A program made the position numbers and the translations under genes. Shown here piece after piece: positions 7,243 through 14,755 of a stretch of 37,325 nt of DNA. The stretch's first letter is position 1; the number at the start of each line of letters is the position of its first letter. Source of the stretch: CAYSDH01 sp964429805 (lineage in GTDB: Bacteria; Bacteroidota; Bacteroidia; Flavobacteriales_D; JABDKJ01); NCBI GenBank assembly GCA_964429805.1, contig CAYSDH010000027.1:1-37325 (forward strand), read 5' to 3'. The notes below the pieces were generated by a model. It was not told the origin of the DNA. It worked only from the letters and a program-made list of their open reading frames with translations, and did no database searches.

Positions 7243-8187
7243 TCACTCAGTTGGAAGGTTATTCTCGCCCCAACCTGCTATTTCGTCATCAGACCACAGT
7301 TTCGGAAAAAATATACGCTTCTGATATTTTGGGTGCATGTACTTATGCCAATCGCTGCCACCTGTGGCTTCTCTTTTCTTACTGCCATGATTGAGGTACT
7401 TATTGGCCGTGTTAAAGTGATTCATCACCCATTTAATATTGATGGTGTAGTCTAGGTGACGCATGGTTTCTCTCAATTCCTCATCCGCCTGTTCTTCTTC
7501 AGTAAATGACCTGAACAAGGCATATAGATTAGAATCTTGGTAGTCTACGGCAGAGTCTAAGAGTGAGTTTCGGTACTTTGACTCAAAATCTTCTAAAGTG
7601 TAGCTTTTCTCGCCAGTTTTATGGTCGTGACCGGCCGCCTGCCAATAGAGCTTGTCAAATTTCTCATCCCAGTCCCAATCTTCGGAGAAGTCTTTTCTGA
7701 AGCGCGCATCAATCAGGTGCTCCATATCCGTGCAGCACAACTCGATTAGTCTATACTGCGCACTTTGAAAACCGCTTGCCGGGGCTAGCGTGTTTCTAAA
7801 CCTGATATACTGCTCTATCTCCATGCCATCACCCATGATGCTAAAGGAGTTAGAAAGCACGTCAAAATATGAGGCAATACGCTTTAGCCGAGCCTTAAAA
7901 AACTGGACACTCATGCCTTGGGCATTGGCCATTTGCTCTATTTCATGCAGCACCATTTTAAACAAGAGCTCATTAATCTGATGATACATGATAAACACGT
8001 GCTCATCTGGAAAAACTGTCCGTGGCTGTTGAAGTGAAAGCAGTGCATCGAGATTAACATAGCTCCAGTAGGAGATAGGCTTACTCCACAAGAGTCCTTC
8101 TACAAAAGTGTCGGTGTTAAGTCCAAGACCTTCATACTTGGCCTCAATCCTTTGTTCCATCGGTTTGCTGGTGATGTCTTCTTCCAT
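7243..8187 (-). CDS. kynA: tryptophan 2,3-dioxygenase
   Basis: Haem enzyme that opens the indole ring of L-tryptophan to N-formylkynurenine. The ATG at 8187 (314 aa) is preferred over an upstream TTG at 8193. Diagnostic features: VFIMYHQINELLFKM, whose His (about 69) corresponds to the distal-pocket His of characterised TDOs; RFRNTLAPASGFQSAQYRLIE, the substrate-carboxylate-binding signature; and WVMNHFNTANKYL, with a candidate haem-ligand His near 257, followed by the TGGSDW loop. The length fits the family. The start is 2 nt past the kmo stop, so it is the last gene of hmgA-hppD-kmo-kynA. The formylkynurenine formamidase that should act next is not in the window. Confidence 0.92.
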   Translation of the reverse strand: MEEDITSKPMEQRIEAKYEGLGLNTDTFVEGLLWSKPISYWSYVNLDALLSLQQPRTVFPDEHVFIMYHQINELLFKMVLHEIEQMANAQGMSVQFFKARLKRIASYFDVLSNSFSIMGDGMEIEQYIRFRNTLAPASGFQSAQYRLIELCCTDMEHLIDARFRKDFSEDWDWDEKFDKLYWQAAGHDHKTGEKSYTLEDFESKYRNSLLDSAVDYQDSNLYALFRSFTEEEQADEELRETMRHLDYTINIKWVMNHFNTANKYLNHGSKKREATGGSDWHKYMHPKYQKRIFFPKLWSDDEIAGWGENNLPTE

Positions 8188-8189
8188 GC

Positions 8190-9536
8190 TCAAACGCTTG
8201 TTTTTTCAAATAGTGAATGAATAAAACTATCTATTGACCCTGACTCAAACATGCCTTCCACATCATGCTCTCTCACCAATGAAGTGAAATACTCGTCTTG
8301 TTCTTTTCCTTTTTTCTGCGCTTCAGAATAAGGCGTGTGACTAAAAGTAACCATCGAGTATAATGAAAGGTACCGGTCTGGATAAAGCTCCATCACTCGG
8401 TGCTCTAGTTTTTTGCGCAAGAGAAACTCGGGGTCGGCAGTCAAGTCTCTCATTACTTTATAGTTGTACAAAGCAAGGTCTGCAATGGCATCTGCATTAG
8501 GCTTTCTAGATTTTCCAAAAGCAGGAAGTATCGCCTCCCAGTCTTCATTGTGCTCATTAATGAGTTGCTCAAGCACATAGACATCTTCAAATCCAGAATT
8601 CATACCCTGACCGTAAAACGGCACAATGGCATGAGACGCATCACCTAACAAAGCCGTCTTACCCCAAGTCCATGGATAGCATCTAATAATGACTAGTGAA
8701 CTCTGCGGATTCTCTGTCCAGTCTTCGTCAAAATTAGGCATCTGCTCTAGAGCATCTGGAAACTTCTCTTCAAAAAATGCGCGTGCTGCTGCGGAGTCTT
8801 GTAACTGCTCAAAAGAGTCTTTGCCTTCATAAGGCATAAACAAAGTGCATGTGAAACTACCGTCAGTATTAGGCAGTGCGATTAGCATATACTCTCCACG
8901 CGGCCATATATGCAGCGCTTCTTTTTCCATTCTAAAAGCGCCATTTAAGTCGGGAATGTGAAGCTCCTTGTAGTCAGAAGAGATATAATCTTGCGTGTAG
9001 TTAAAGTGAGGCAGTCGCTGCATGATGCCGCGCACTCGAGAGAAGGCTCCGTCAGCGCCAAATACTAAATCGGCTGTGACAGTCTCGGTTTCCTTTGTTT
9101 CATAATCTACAAAGGTGACTGTGCCGCTGTCCACATCCACGTCCATACACTTCTTGTTGTAGTGAAATGTGACGTCATTGTCCTTCTCTGCATAGTCCAT
9201 CAAAATCTTATTTAAACCACCTCTAGAGATGGAGTAGATAGCCTGATTGTCTATGCCATATGGCTGGTGTGTAAGTTCACTTTGCTCAGAGTGCATCACG
9301 CGTCCTTTCATGGCTATGGCATGTGTTCTCACCACATCACCAACCCCAACTTCATCAAGCGCACGCCATCCTCTGGTAGAGCATGCCATGTTGATGGACC
9401 GGCCAGCCACTAGCTTCCTCTTTCGCAAATCAGGACGCTTTTCATAGACATTGACTGTGTAACCTCTTCGCCCTAAATAACAGGCCAATAATGACCCGAC
9501 AAGACCTGCTCCGACTATCGTTACTTTTTTACTCAA
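8190..9536 (-). CDS. kmo: kynurenine 3-monooxygenase
   Basis: FAD/NADPH flavoprotein hydroxylase converting L-kynurenine to 3-hydroxykynurenine. It is 448 aa, the usual family length. The N-terminal Rossmann motif VGAGLVGSLLACYLGRRG (about 8-25) binds FAD. A DG motif in VFGADGAFSRVR and the GDASHAIVPFYGQGMNSGFED motif near residue 300 complete the FAD site of class A monooxygenases. RSINMACSTRG near 46-56 is typical of KMO. The start must be the TTG at 9536: an in-frame stop lies just upstream and the next ATG is at residue 50, inside the conserved fold. It starts 19 nt after hppD and runs straight into kynA. Confidence 0.93.
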   Translation of the reverse strand: MSKKVTIVGAGLVGSLLACYLGRRGYTVNVYEKRPDLRKRKLVAGRSINMACSTRGWRALDEVGVGDVVRTHAIAMKGRVMHSEQSELTHQPYGIDNQAIYSISRGGLNKILMDYAEKDNDVTFHYNKKCMDVDVDSGTVTFVDYETKETETVTADLVFGADGAFSRVRGIMQRLPHFNYTQDYISSDYKELHIPDLNGAFRMEKEALHIWPRGEYMLIALPNTDGSFTCTLFMPYEGKDSFEQLQDSAAARAFFEEKFPDALEQMPNFDEDWTENPQSSLVIIRCYPWTWGKTALLGDASHAIVPFYGQGMNSGFEDVYVLEQLINEHNEDWEAILPAFGKSRKPNADAIADLALYNYKVMRDLTADPEFLLRKKLEHRVMELYPDRYLSLYSMVTFSHTPYSEAQKKGKEQDEYFTSLVREHDVEGMFESGSIDSFIHSLFEKTSV

Positions 9537-9555
9537 TGCCTGTGTCTATTTTTAA

Positions 9556-10695
9556 TTACAATGTTCCTCTTCGCTCTTGCTCAGCCTCTATGGCTTCAAA
9601 TAGGGCTTTGAAATTTCCTTTTCCAAAACTTTGCGCGCCTTTGCGCTGTATGATTTCAAAGAATAGAGTAGGGCGATCTTCGACTGGTCTCGTAAAGATC
9701 TGTAGCAAATAGCCCTCTTCATCTTTGTCAACCAAAATACCGTGCTCTTTGAGCACCGCGATGTCTTCAGGTATGTCGCCCACTCGGTCGCGCACGGTGT
9801 CGTAGTAGTTGCCTGGTACTCTCAAGAACTCGATACCTCTATCTCTCATGGCTGACACCGTTTTAACAATGTCATCAGTTGCCAGGGCTAAATGCTGCAC
9901 ACCTGCACCTCCATAAAAATCAAGGTACTCTTCTATTTGAGACTTCTTGAGTCCGTCAGCAGGCTCGTTAATCGGAAACTTGATACGACCATTTCCATTA
10001 CTCATCACTTTTGACATGAGCGCTGTAAACTGCGTAGAAATGTCCTTATCATCAAAAGTGACAAGGTTGCAGAATCCCATCGTCTTGGCATAAAACTCTG
10101 CCCACTTGTCCATCTCATTCCAACCCACGTTTCCTACAGTGTGGTCAATGTACTTTAGTCCGCAGCTCTCTGGGTTATAGTCACTTTCCCACTTCTGATA
10201 TCCTGGTCTAAACACACCTGAGTATGCAGAACGCTCAACAAAAATGTGCACAGTATCTCCATAAGTGTGAATTCCAGAACGAACCACATATCCATGCTCA
10301 TCCTCTTCTTTTTGAGGCTTCATGTATGACTTGGCACCTCGCTTTGTCGTCTCTTCCCATGCGGCTGTGGCATCATCTACCCATATGGCCATCACTTTTA
10401 CCCCATCACCATGCTGCTTGATGTGCTCCGCTATCTCCGAGTCTTTATTAAGAGGAGTAGTCAGTACCAACCTGATTTTTCCTTGCTGAAGTACATACGA
10501 GCACTTCTCCTTGTCTCCTGTCTCTAATCCGCTGTAGGCGAGAGACTGAAACCCCATAGCCGTTTTGTAAAAATGAGCGGCTTGCTTCGCGTTTCCTACA
10601 TAAAACTCAATATAGTCTGTCCCATTCATAGGTATGAAGTCATCTGCCTCTGGGAAAACGACATCAAAGCCTGGTTGAAATTCTACTTTACTCAT
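9556..10695 (-). CDS. hppD: 4-hydroxyphenylpyruvate dioxygenase
   Basis: Fe(II) enzyme of tyrosine catabolism that turns 4-hydroxyphenylpyruvate into homogentisate. 379 aa with two vicinal-oxygen-chelate domains (about 22-160 and 180-360). The iron triad is visible: His185 in YIDHTVGNV, His268 in GVQHLALAT and Glu347 in LFFEIIQRKG. The typical C-terminus GAQSFGKGNFKALFEAIE is present. It lies 48 nt downstream of hmgA, whose product uses its homogentisate, and 19 nt upstream of kmo. No separate promoter is visible. Confidence 0.96.
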   Translation of the reverse strand: MSKVEFQPGFDVVFPEADDFIPMNGTDYIEFYVGNAKQAAHFYKTAMGFQSLAYSGLETGDKEKCSYVLQQGKIRLVLTTPLNKDSEIAEHIKQHGDGVKVMAIWVDDATAAWEETTKRGAKSYMKPQKEEDEHGYVVRSGIHTYGDTVHIFVERSAYSGVFRPGYQKWESDYNPESCGLKYIDHTVGNVGWNEMDKWAEFYAKTMGFCNLVTFDDKDISTQFTALMSKVMSNGNGRIKFPINEPADGLKKSQIEEYLDFYGGAGVQHLALATDDIVKTVSAMRDRGIEFLRVPGNYYDTVRDRVGDIPEDIAVLKEHGILVDKDEEGYLLQIFTRPVEDRPTLFFEIIQRKGAQSFGKGNFKALFEAIEAEQERRGTL

Positions 10696-10743
10696 AATAA
10701 ATACTCTTAAACGATGATTCTTTTATTGTCTTTATTAAATGTC

Positions 10744-11907
10744 TTAATCATGATCTAGCCAACTCTTATAGTAACCAGGAGCTTCTAAATCAAGAGCGGC
10801 TTTTGTCACCATTAGCGGCTTGAAAGTGTCAACCATTACGGCCAACTCCAACGTTTCCTTTTTTCCAATACTCTTTTCCATCGTGCCTGGATGCGGCCCG
10901 TGCGGTATTCCTGACGGATGGAGCGTAATCTGTCCACGCTCTATGTCATTACGACTCATAAAGTCTCCATCTACATAGTACAGCACTTCATCACTATCTA
11001 TATTAGAGTGGTTATACGGTGCTGGTATGCTGAGCGGGTGATAGTCATAGAGTCTCGGGCAGAATGAACAAATCACAAATGCACTGGTCTCAAAAGTCTG
11101 ATGAACTGGAGGCGGCTGATGCACTCGTCCTGTTATCGGCTCAAAGTCGTGGATAGAAAATTTGTATGGAAAATTATATCCATCCCATCCAACCACATCA
11201 AAGGGATGTGAGGCGTAGGTATAGACATGTATCATGCCTTGCTTTTTTACCCTCATTTCAAAGTCACCGAGCTCATCATAAGTCTCTAATTCAGAAGGGC
11301 CGTGCAAGTCTCGTTCGCAAAATGGCGAATGCTCAAGGAGCTGGCCAAACCAGTTGCGATATCGCTTAGGCGTATACACAGGGTGGTGCGACTCGACTAT
11401 AAAAAGTCGGTTGTCTTCCGTGTCAAAATCAATCTGATAGATCATACCACGAGGTATAACTATGTAGTCACCATACTCAAAGTCTATGTTGCCAATGTGC
11501 GTGCGCAGTTTTCCGCTTCCTTCATGAATGAAGAGCACCTCATCGCAATCTGCGTTTTTGTAGAAATACTCTCTCAGAGATTTTCGCGGTGCGGCAAGCT
11601 CAATGGTCACATCACTGTTAGTCAGGACTGCTTTACGGCTGTCTAGATAATCATCTTCTGGCTTTACAGCATAACCCTTTAGGCTCAGCGCCTTCATGTT
11701 CTTGTCTACTGCAATTTCGGGCTCCACAGAGTAGGAGCGCAGAATGTCTTTGACCATTGTCGGTCTGCGCGTGTGGTAGAGCAAAGAGGACATGCCATCA
11801 AAACCGATGGTACCGAACAATTGCTCGTAATAGAAGTTTCCTTCCGGACTCTTGAATTGAGTATGACGCTTTGGTGGGATTTTTCCCAACTTATGATAAA
11901 ATGGCAT
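10744..11907 (-). CDS. hmgA: homogentisate 1,2-dioxygenase
   Basis: Fe(II) cupin enzyme that cleaves homogentisate to 4-maleylacetoacetate. At 387 aa it is shorter than the human or Pseudomonas enzymes (about 440), as is usual for the compact bacterial HGD type. The C-terminal cupin has the likely iron ligands: His300 and Glu307 in YNHSNIDSDEVLYY, and His336 in HPSGIPHGPHPG. The N-terminal GNFYYEQLFGTIGFDGMSSLLYH is conserved in the family. It is the first gene of hmgA-hppD-kmo-kynA. The next enzymes of the route (maleylacetoacetate isomerase, fumarylacetoacetase) are not in the window. A TATCTTTA element 4 nt upstream is a weak promoter candidate. Confidence 0.95.
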   Translation of the reverse strand: MPFYHKLGKIPPKRHTQFKSPEGNFYYEQLFGTIGFDGMSSLLYHTRRPTMVKDILRSYSVEPEIAVDKNMKALSLKGYAVKPEDDYLDSRKAVLTNSDVTIELAAPRKSLREYFYKNADCDEVLFIHEGSGKLRTHIGNIDFEYGDYIVIPRGMIYQIDFDTEDNRLFIVESHHPVYTPKRYRNWFGQLLEHSPFCERDLHGPSELETYDELGDFEMRVKKQGMIHVYTYASHPFDVVGWDGYNFPYKFSIHDFEPITGRVHQPPPVHQTFETSAFVICSFCPRLYDYHPLSIPAPYNHSNIDSDEVLYYVDGDFMSRNDIERGQITLHPSGIPHGPHPGTMEKSIGKKETLELAVMVDTFKPLMVTKAALDLEAPGYYKSWLDHD

Positions 11908-12161
11908 GGCTTAAAGATATGAATGAATAGAAATTACGAGAGGTCGAGTGGAGTCACTCTGGGTTCCTCTTCAGACGTCCACGGTCGTCTAGGACAATAG
12001 TTGTGTCTGTGAGCGCAATCATTCGGGGTAAATATAAGCTAGCTAACTTAATTGGCGGTGACATGCGCTCTTTTTTATGCGCTGACCATTTAATATAAGT
12101 CACAGAGTCCAGCATAGTTCGCTGCGCCATGCCGAGCTGGGGAGCCCTCATTAATAAGCAT

Positions 12162-12185
12162 CTCTCCTTAAGGCAGAGAGTTTTT
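12162..12185 (+). terminator. weak orphan terminator-like hairpin
   Basis: CTCTC/GAGAG stem (12162-12166 with 12176-12180), 9-nt loop, directly followed by TTTTT. No plus-strand gene ends upstream. If real it would end a small RNA from the hmgA-trhO intergenic region, but the stem is short and no promoter is seen. Confidence 0.3.
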
Positions 12186-12273
12186 GTCTTCCAGAGTTAT
12201 TCTGTTCTGCGACTGACTCTTGTCATCAGGTCTTGATTTGTGAGTCTCTATAGGCTGCATCATCGCAACTACC

Positions 12274-12281
12274 TATCTTTG
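12274..12281 (+). promoter_or_regulatory. -7 promoter element of trhO
   Basis: Perfect TATCTTTG match to TAnnTTTG, 24 nt before the ATG chosen for trhO at 12306. No TTG is found at 17-23 nt upstream. Its position supports the ATG at 12306 rather than the GTG at 12240, which would lie upstream of the promoter. Confidence 0.5.
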
Positions 12282-12305
12282 CATCGCACAAAACTTGTTG
12301 ATAGC

Positions 12306-13349
12306 ATGCAACTATATAACACGATGAGTGCTGATGAACGAAAAACCCTGATTTTAAAGGCAGGAAAGAAGCGCTTAACGCTTTCGTTTTACCAGTACCA
12401 CCAGATAGAAGATACTCAGAGTTTTAGAGATAAACTTTTTTTAGAGTGGGATGCGCTTGGTGTTCTCGGCCGCACCTACATAGCCAGCGAGGGTATAAAT
12501 GGTCAGCTTTCTCTGCCCGCAGATAATCTCGATGCCTTTCGCGATCAGATGAATGCCATTGACTTCTTAAAAGACATCAGACTAAACATCGCCATTGAGC
12601 AAGATGACTTTTCATTCCTGAAGCTAAAGGTGAAAGTCAGAAACAAAATTGTGGCTGACGGTCTTAATGATGACAGTTTTGATGTTACGGATAAAGGCGT
12701 GCACCTTAAAGCCAAGGAGTTTAACGAAATCACGTCAAGAGAGGACACCATACTCATAGATATGCGTAATCATTATGAGAGTGAAGTGGGGCACTTTGAA
12801 GGCGCCATCACTCCTGATGTCGATACGTTTAGAGAGTCTCTGCCCATTATAGAAGAGGATCTAAAAAACCACAAGGAAGATAAAAACCTCGTCATGTATT
12901 GCACAGGTGGCATCAGGTGTGAGAAGGCCAGTGCTTACTTCAAGCATAAAGGGTTTAAGAATGTCTATCAGCTCGAAGGCGGAATAATAGAATATGCCAG
13001 ACAGGTCAAAGACCAAGGGATTGACAACAAGTTTGTGGGTAAGAATTTTGTCTTTGATGAGCGCAGGGGAGAGCGAATTACTGATGATGTGATTGCTCAA
13101 TGCCATCAGTGCGGAGAGGCCTGTGATATGCATCATAATTGTGACAACATGGCCTGTCACTTGCTGTTCATTCAGTGCGAATCATGCAAAGAAAAAATGC
13201 TGGGTACTTGCTCAGATGAGTGCAGAGAAATAGCTCAAATGCCCATTGAGGAGCAGCGAAAAATGAGAAAAGGACTGTCTGCTGGAAAAGAACAATTTAG
13301 CAAAGGGCGGTCGGATAAACTTCGGTTTAAGAAGAACAAAGAGATTTGA
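12306..13349 (+). CDS. trhO: tRNA uridine(34) hydroxylase, rhodanese-domain protein
   Basis: Catalyses oxygen-dependent hydroxylation of wobble uridine to 5-hydroxyuridine in tRNA (E. coli TrhO/YceA family, UPF0176). The frame extends up to a GTG at 12240, but the ATG at 12306 gives 347 aa, the E. coli length, and aligns at the N-terminus. An acylphosphatase-like N-terminal domain (RTYIASEGINGQLSLP) is followed by a rhodanese domain with LIDMRNHYESEVGHFEGA and the catalytic-loop Cys199 in MYCTGGIRCEKA. A C-terminal Cys cluster (about 266-306) resembles a zinc module. Match quality is very high. It lies 43 nt upstream of an unknown gene and near mnmD, another wobble-uridine enzyme. Confidence 0.96.
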   Translation: MQLYNTMSADERKTLILKAGKKRLTLSFYQYHQIEDTQSFRDKLFLEWDALGVLGRTYIASEGINGQLSLPADNLDAFRDQMNAIDFLKDIRLNIAIEQDDFSFLKLKVKVRNKIVADGLNDDSFDVTDKGVHLKAKEFNEITSREDTILIDMRNHYESEVGHFEGAITPDVDTFRESLPIIEEDLKNHKEDKNLVMYCTGGIRCEKASAYFKHKGFKNVYQLEGGIIEYARQVKDQGIDNKFVGKNFVFDERRGERITDDVIAQCHQCGEACDMHHNCDNMACHLLFIQCESCKEKMLGTCSDECREIAQMPIEEQRKMRKGLSAGKEQFSKGRSDKLRFKKNKEI

Positions 13350-13392
13350 TCACTTTTGTATCCGTTTCACAAAATTCTCGTTGAAAGAGTAG

Positions 13393-13974
13393 ATGCACAC
13401 CATTGAACCATATTACAATTGGAGAGACTATTACGTCTCTGAAGAAGACGAACGCTCGCCATTTTTTGGTCGCGAGTATTCTGAATTTCAATACAGCACT
13501 AAAATATATGACCATTACATACATCCGCAGTGGGATTATATAGGCTCGCCCACCTTGATGGCTAAAATCATCTATGCTGATTATGATGCTGGCACGGCCA
13601 TCATCGAGTTAATAGGAGAGTGGAACGACTGCATTAACAATGACATCATGTACTTAAAACGAGATGTCGCAGATGTGCTGCAGAACTATGGGATAAACAA
13701 ATTCATTCTAATTGGTGAAAACGTCCTCAATTTTCATGAGTCTGACGACAGTTACTATGAAGAGTGGTTTGAAGAGGTCAATGACACCGATGGATGGATT
13801 GCCCTTTTAAATTTCCGCGATCACGTGTTGCAATCCTATATTGACGCAGATATTGACTCTTACTTTTTAGTAGGCGGAAAACTAAACGACCTCGAATGGC
13901 GTACGTTGAGGCCAGAACGCCTCATTGACAAGGTAGAAGAGAAGGTGCAGCGTAGGCTGGGCATTATCTCTTGA
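13393..13974 (+). CDS. conserved-looking cytosolic protein, unknown
   Basis: A 193-residue acidic protein that I do not recognise, rich in Tyr, Trp and Asp, opening MHTIEPYYNWRDYYVSEEDE. The middle has alternating hydrophobic strands and helices (AIIELIGEWND, KFILIGENVLNF, YFLVGGKL), suggesting a single alpha/beta domain. There is no signal peptide or membrane helix. It follows trhO by 43 nt, so it may share its transcript. Its end overlaps the convergent mnmD stop by 11 nt. No function is claimed. Confidence 0.75.
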   Translation: MHTIEPYYNWRDYYVSEEDERSPFFGREYSEFQYSTKIYDHYIHPQWDYIGSPTLMAKIIYADYDAGTAIIELIGEWNDCINNDIMYLKRDVADVLQNYGINKFILIGENVLNFHESDDSYYEEWFEEVNDTDGWIALLNFRDHVLQSYIDADIDSYFLVGGKLNDLEWRTLRPERLIDKVEEKVQRRLGIIS

Positions 13975-14629
13975 TTCCTCTGAGCATGTGGCGTTTTCCT
14001 GGAGGCCCCTCCAGTCGCTCCACATCCCATCCAGCTTCTATCATGTTTCGCTTTACTTGCCCCTTGCAGCAATAGGTAGTTATTACAGCACTGCGATTAG
14101 CAGAGTCAAAGAGCTTCTTAAACACCTCCGTACTCCACAACTCAGGCTGCGCAGCTGGAGCAAAGGCATCAAAGTAAAAGAGGTCATATGTTTCTGTAAG
14201 CTCAATACTGAGTATGTCAGCCTCCAATTTTTTAACTGAAAATGAAGGAGAAAGCTCTTGCCATTTTTCCCAATCAGATTGGTGTATTCTGGTAAGAATA
14301 TCACTGTTATGCTCGTTTTTCATGTAGGCCAGGAAGTTCATCTCAGAGAGGTCCTCTTCTTTGAGAGGAAATGCCTCAATGGCCGTATACTGCACTCTGA
14401 GGTCATGTCTTTGAGCATATTCTGCAGTCAAAGCTGCATTGAGCCCTGTGCCAAGGCCCATTTCAAATACGCGGATTTCTTTCAGTTCTATCTGCTCTAG
14501 TCCACTTTGTATAAAAACGTGCTCAGATTCTTGCACTGCACCGTGAAGCGAGTGGTAATAGGCCTTAAATCGCTCGGTAAACAGCGTATTAGAGCCGTCA
14601 TTTGTCTGAATGGTGTGCGTTTTTGACAT
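13964..14629 (-). CDS. mnmD: tRNA (mnm5s2U34) methyltransferase, MnmC-type, stand-alone
   Basis: SAM-dependent methyltransferase matching the N-terminal methyltransferase domain of bifunctional MnmC, which methylates 5-aminomethyl-2-thiouridine at the tRNA wobble position. Here it stands alone without the FAD oxidoreductase domain, the form common in Bacteroidetes. The ATG at 14629 (221 aa) fits better than the GTG at 14638, which lies inside the promoter element. SAM motif I is FEMGLGTGLNAALT. Further on are YTAIEAFPL and YDLFYFDAFAPAAQPELW, the conserved DAFAPxxxPxLW catalytic signature. It is convergent with the unknown gene, overlapping by 11 nt. Confidence 0.9.
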   Translation of the reverse strand: MSKTHTIQTNDGSNTLFTERFKAYYHSLHGAVQESEHVFIQSGLEQIELKEIRVFEMGLGTGLNAALTAEYAQRHDLRVQYTAIEAFPLKEEDLSEMNFLAYMKNEHNSDILTRIHQSDWEKWQELSPSFSVKKLEADILSIELTETYDLFYFDAFAPAAQPELWSTEVFKKLFDSANRSAVITTYCCKGQVKRNMIEAGWDVERLEGPPGKRHMLRGIKR

Positions 14630-14637
14630 GAATAACA

Positions 14638-14645
14638 CAAAGGTA
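14638..14645 (-). promoter_or_regulatory. -7 promoter element of mnmD
   Basis: Minus strand TACCTTTG, a perfect TAnnTTTG. Its last base is 8 nt from the ATG at 14629, so transcription would begin at or a few nt before the start codon. No clear TTG lies at -33. Confidence 0.5.
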
Positions 14646-14728
14646 TGTACCTGCGTATAAAAGTGGAGGAACTTTTGAAGTTCCCATCTACATCTTTATT
14701 CTGATTATCAGATTAAGAGAACAGAACG

Positions 14729-14736
14729 TACTTTTG
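14729..14736 (+). promoter_or_regulatory. -7 promoter element of the beta-propeller protein gene
   Basis: Perfect TACTTTTG match to TAnnTTTG, 19 nt before the ATG at 14756. No TTG is found at the right spacing. Confidence 0.45.
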
Positions 14737-14755
14737 ATTAAATAGAACTTTACGA

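Larger units (their letters stand above)
11908..12305. other. intergenic region between divergent hmgA and trhO
   Basis: 398 nt without a supported gene; a 65-codon minus frame here lacks any recognisable content. It holds a weak -7-like TATCTTTA for hmgA (11912-11919, minus), a GAGTG/CACTC hairpin (11946-11959), an orphan terminator-like hairpin (12162-12185, plus) and the trhO -7 element (12274-12281). Confidence 0.5.

Noticed and set aside
11954..12151. 65-codon minus-strand frame between hmgA and trhO
   Set aside because: No motif, no promoter, and composition like non-coding DNA.
12240..12305. Upstream GTG start for trhO
   Set aside because: It would lie upstream of the perfect -7 element at 12274-12281 and adds 22 residues not found in the family.
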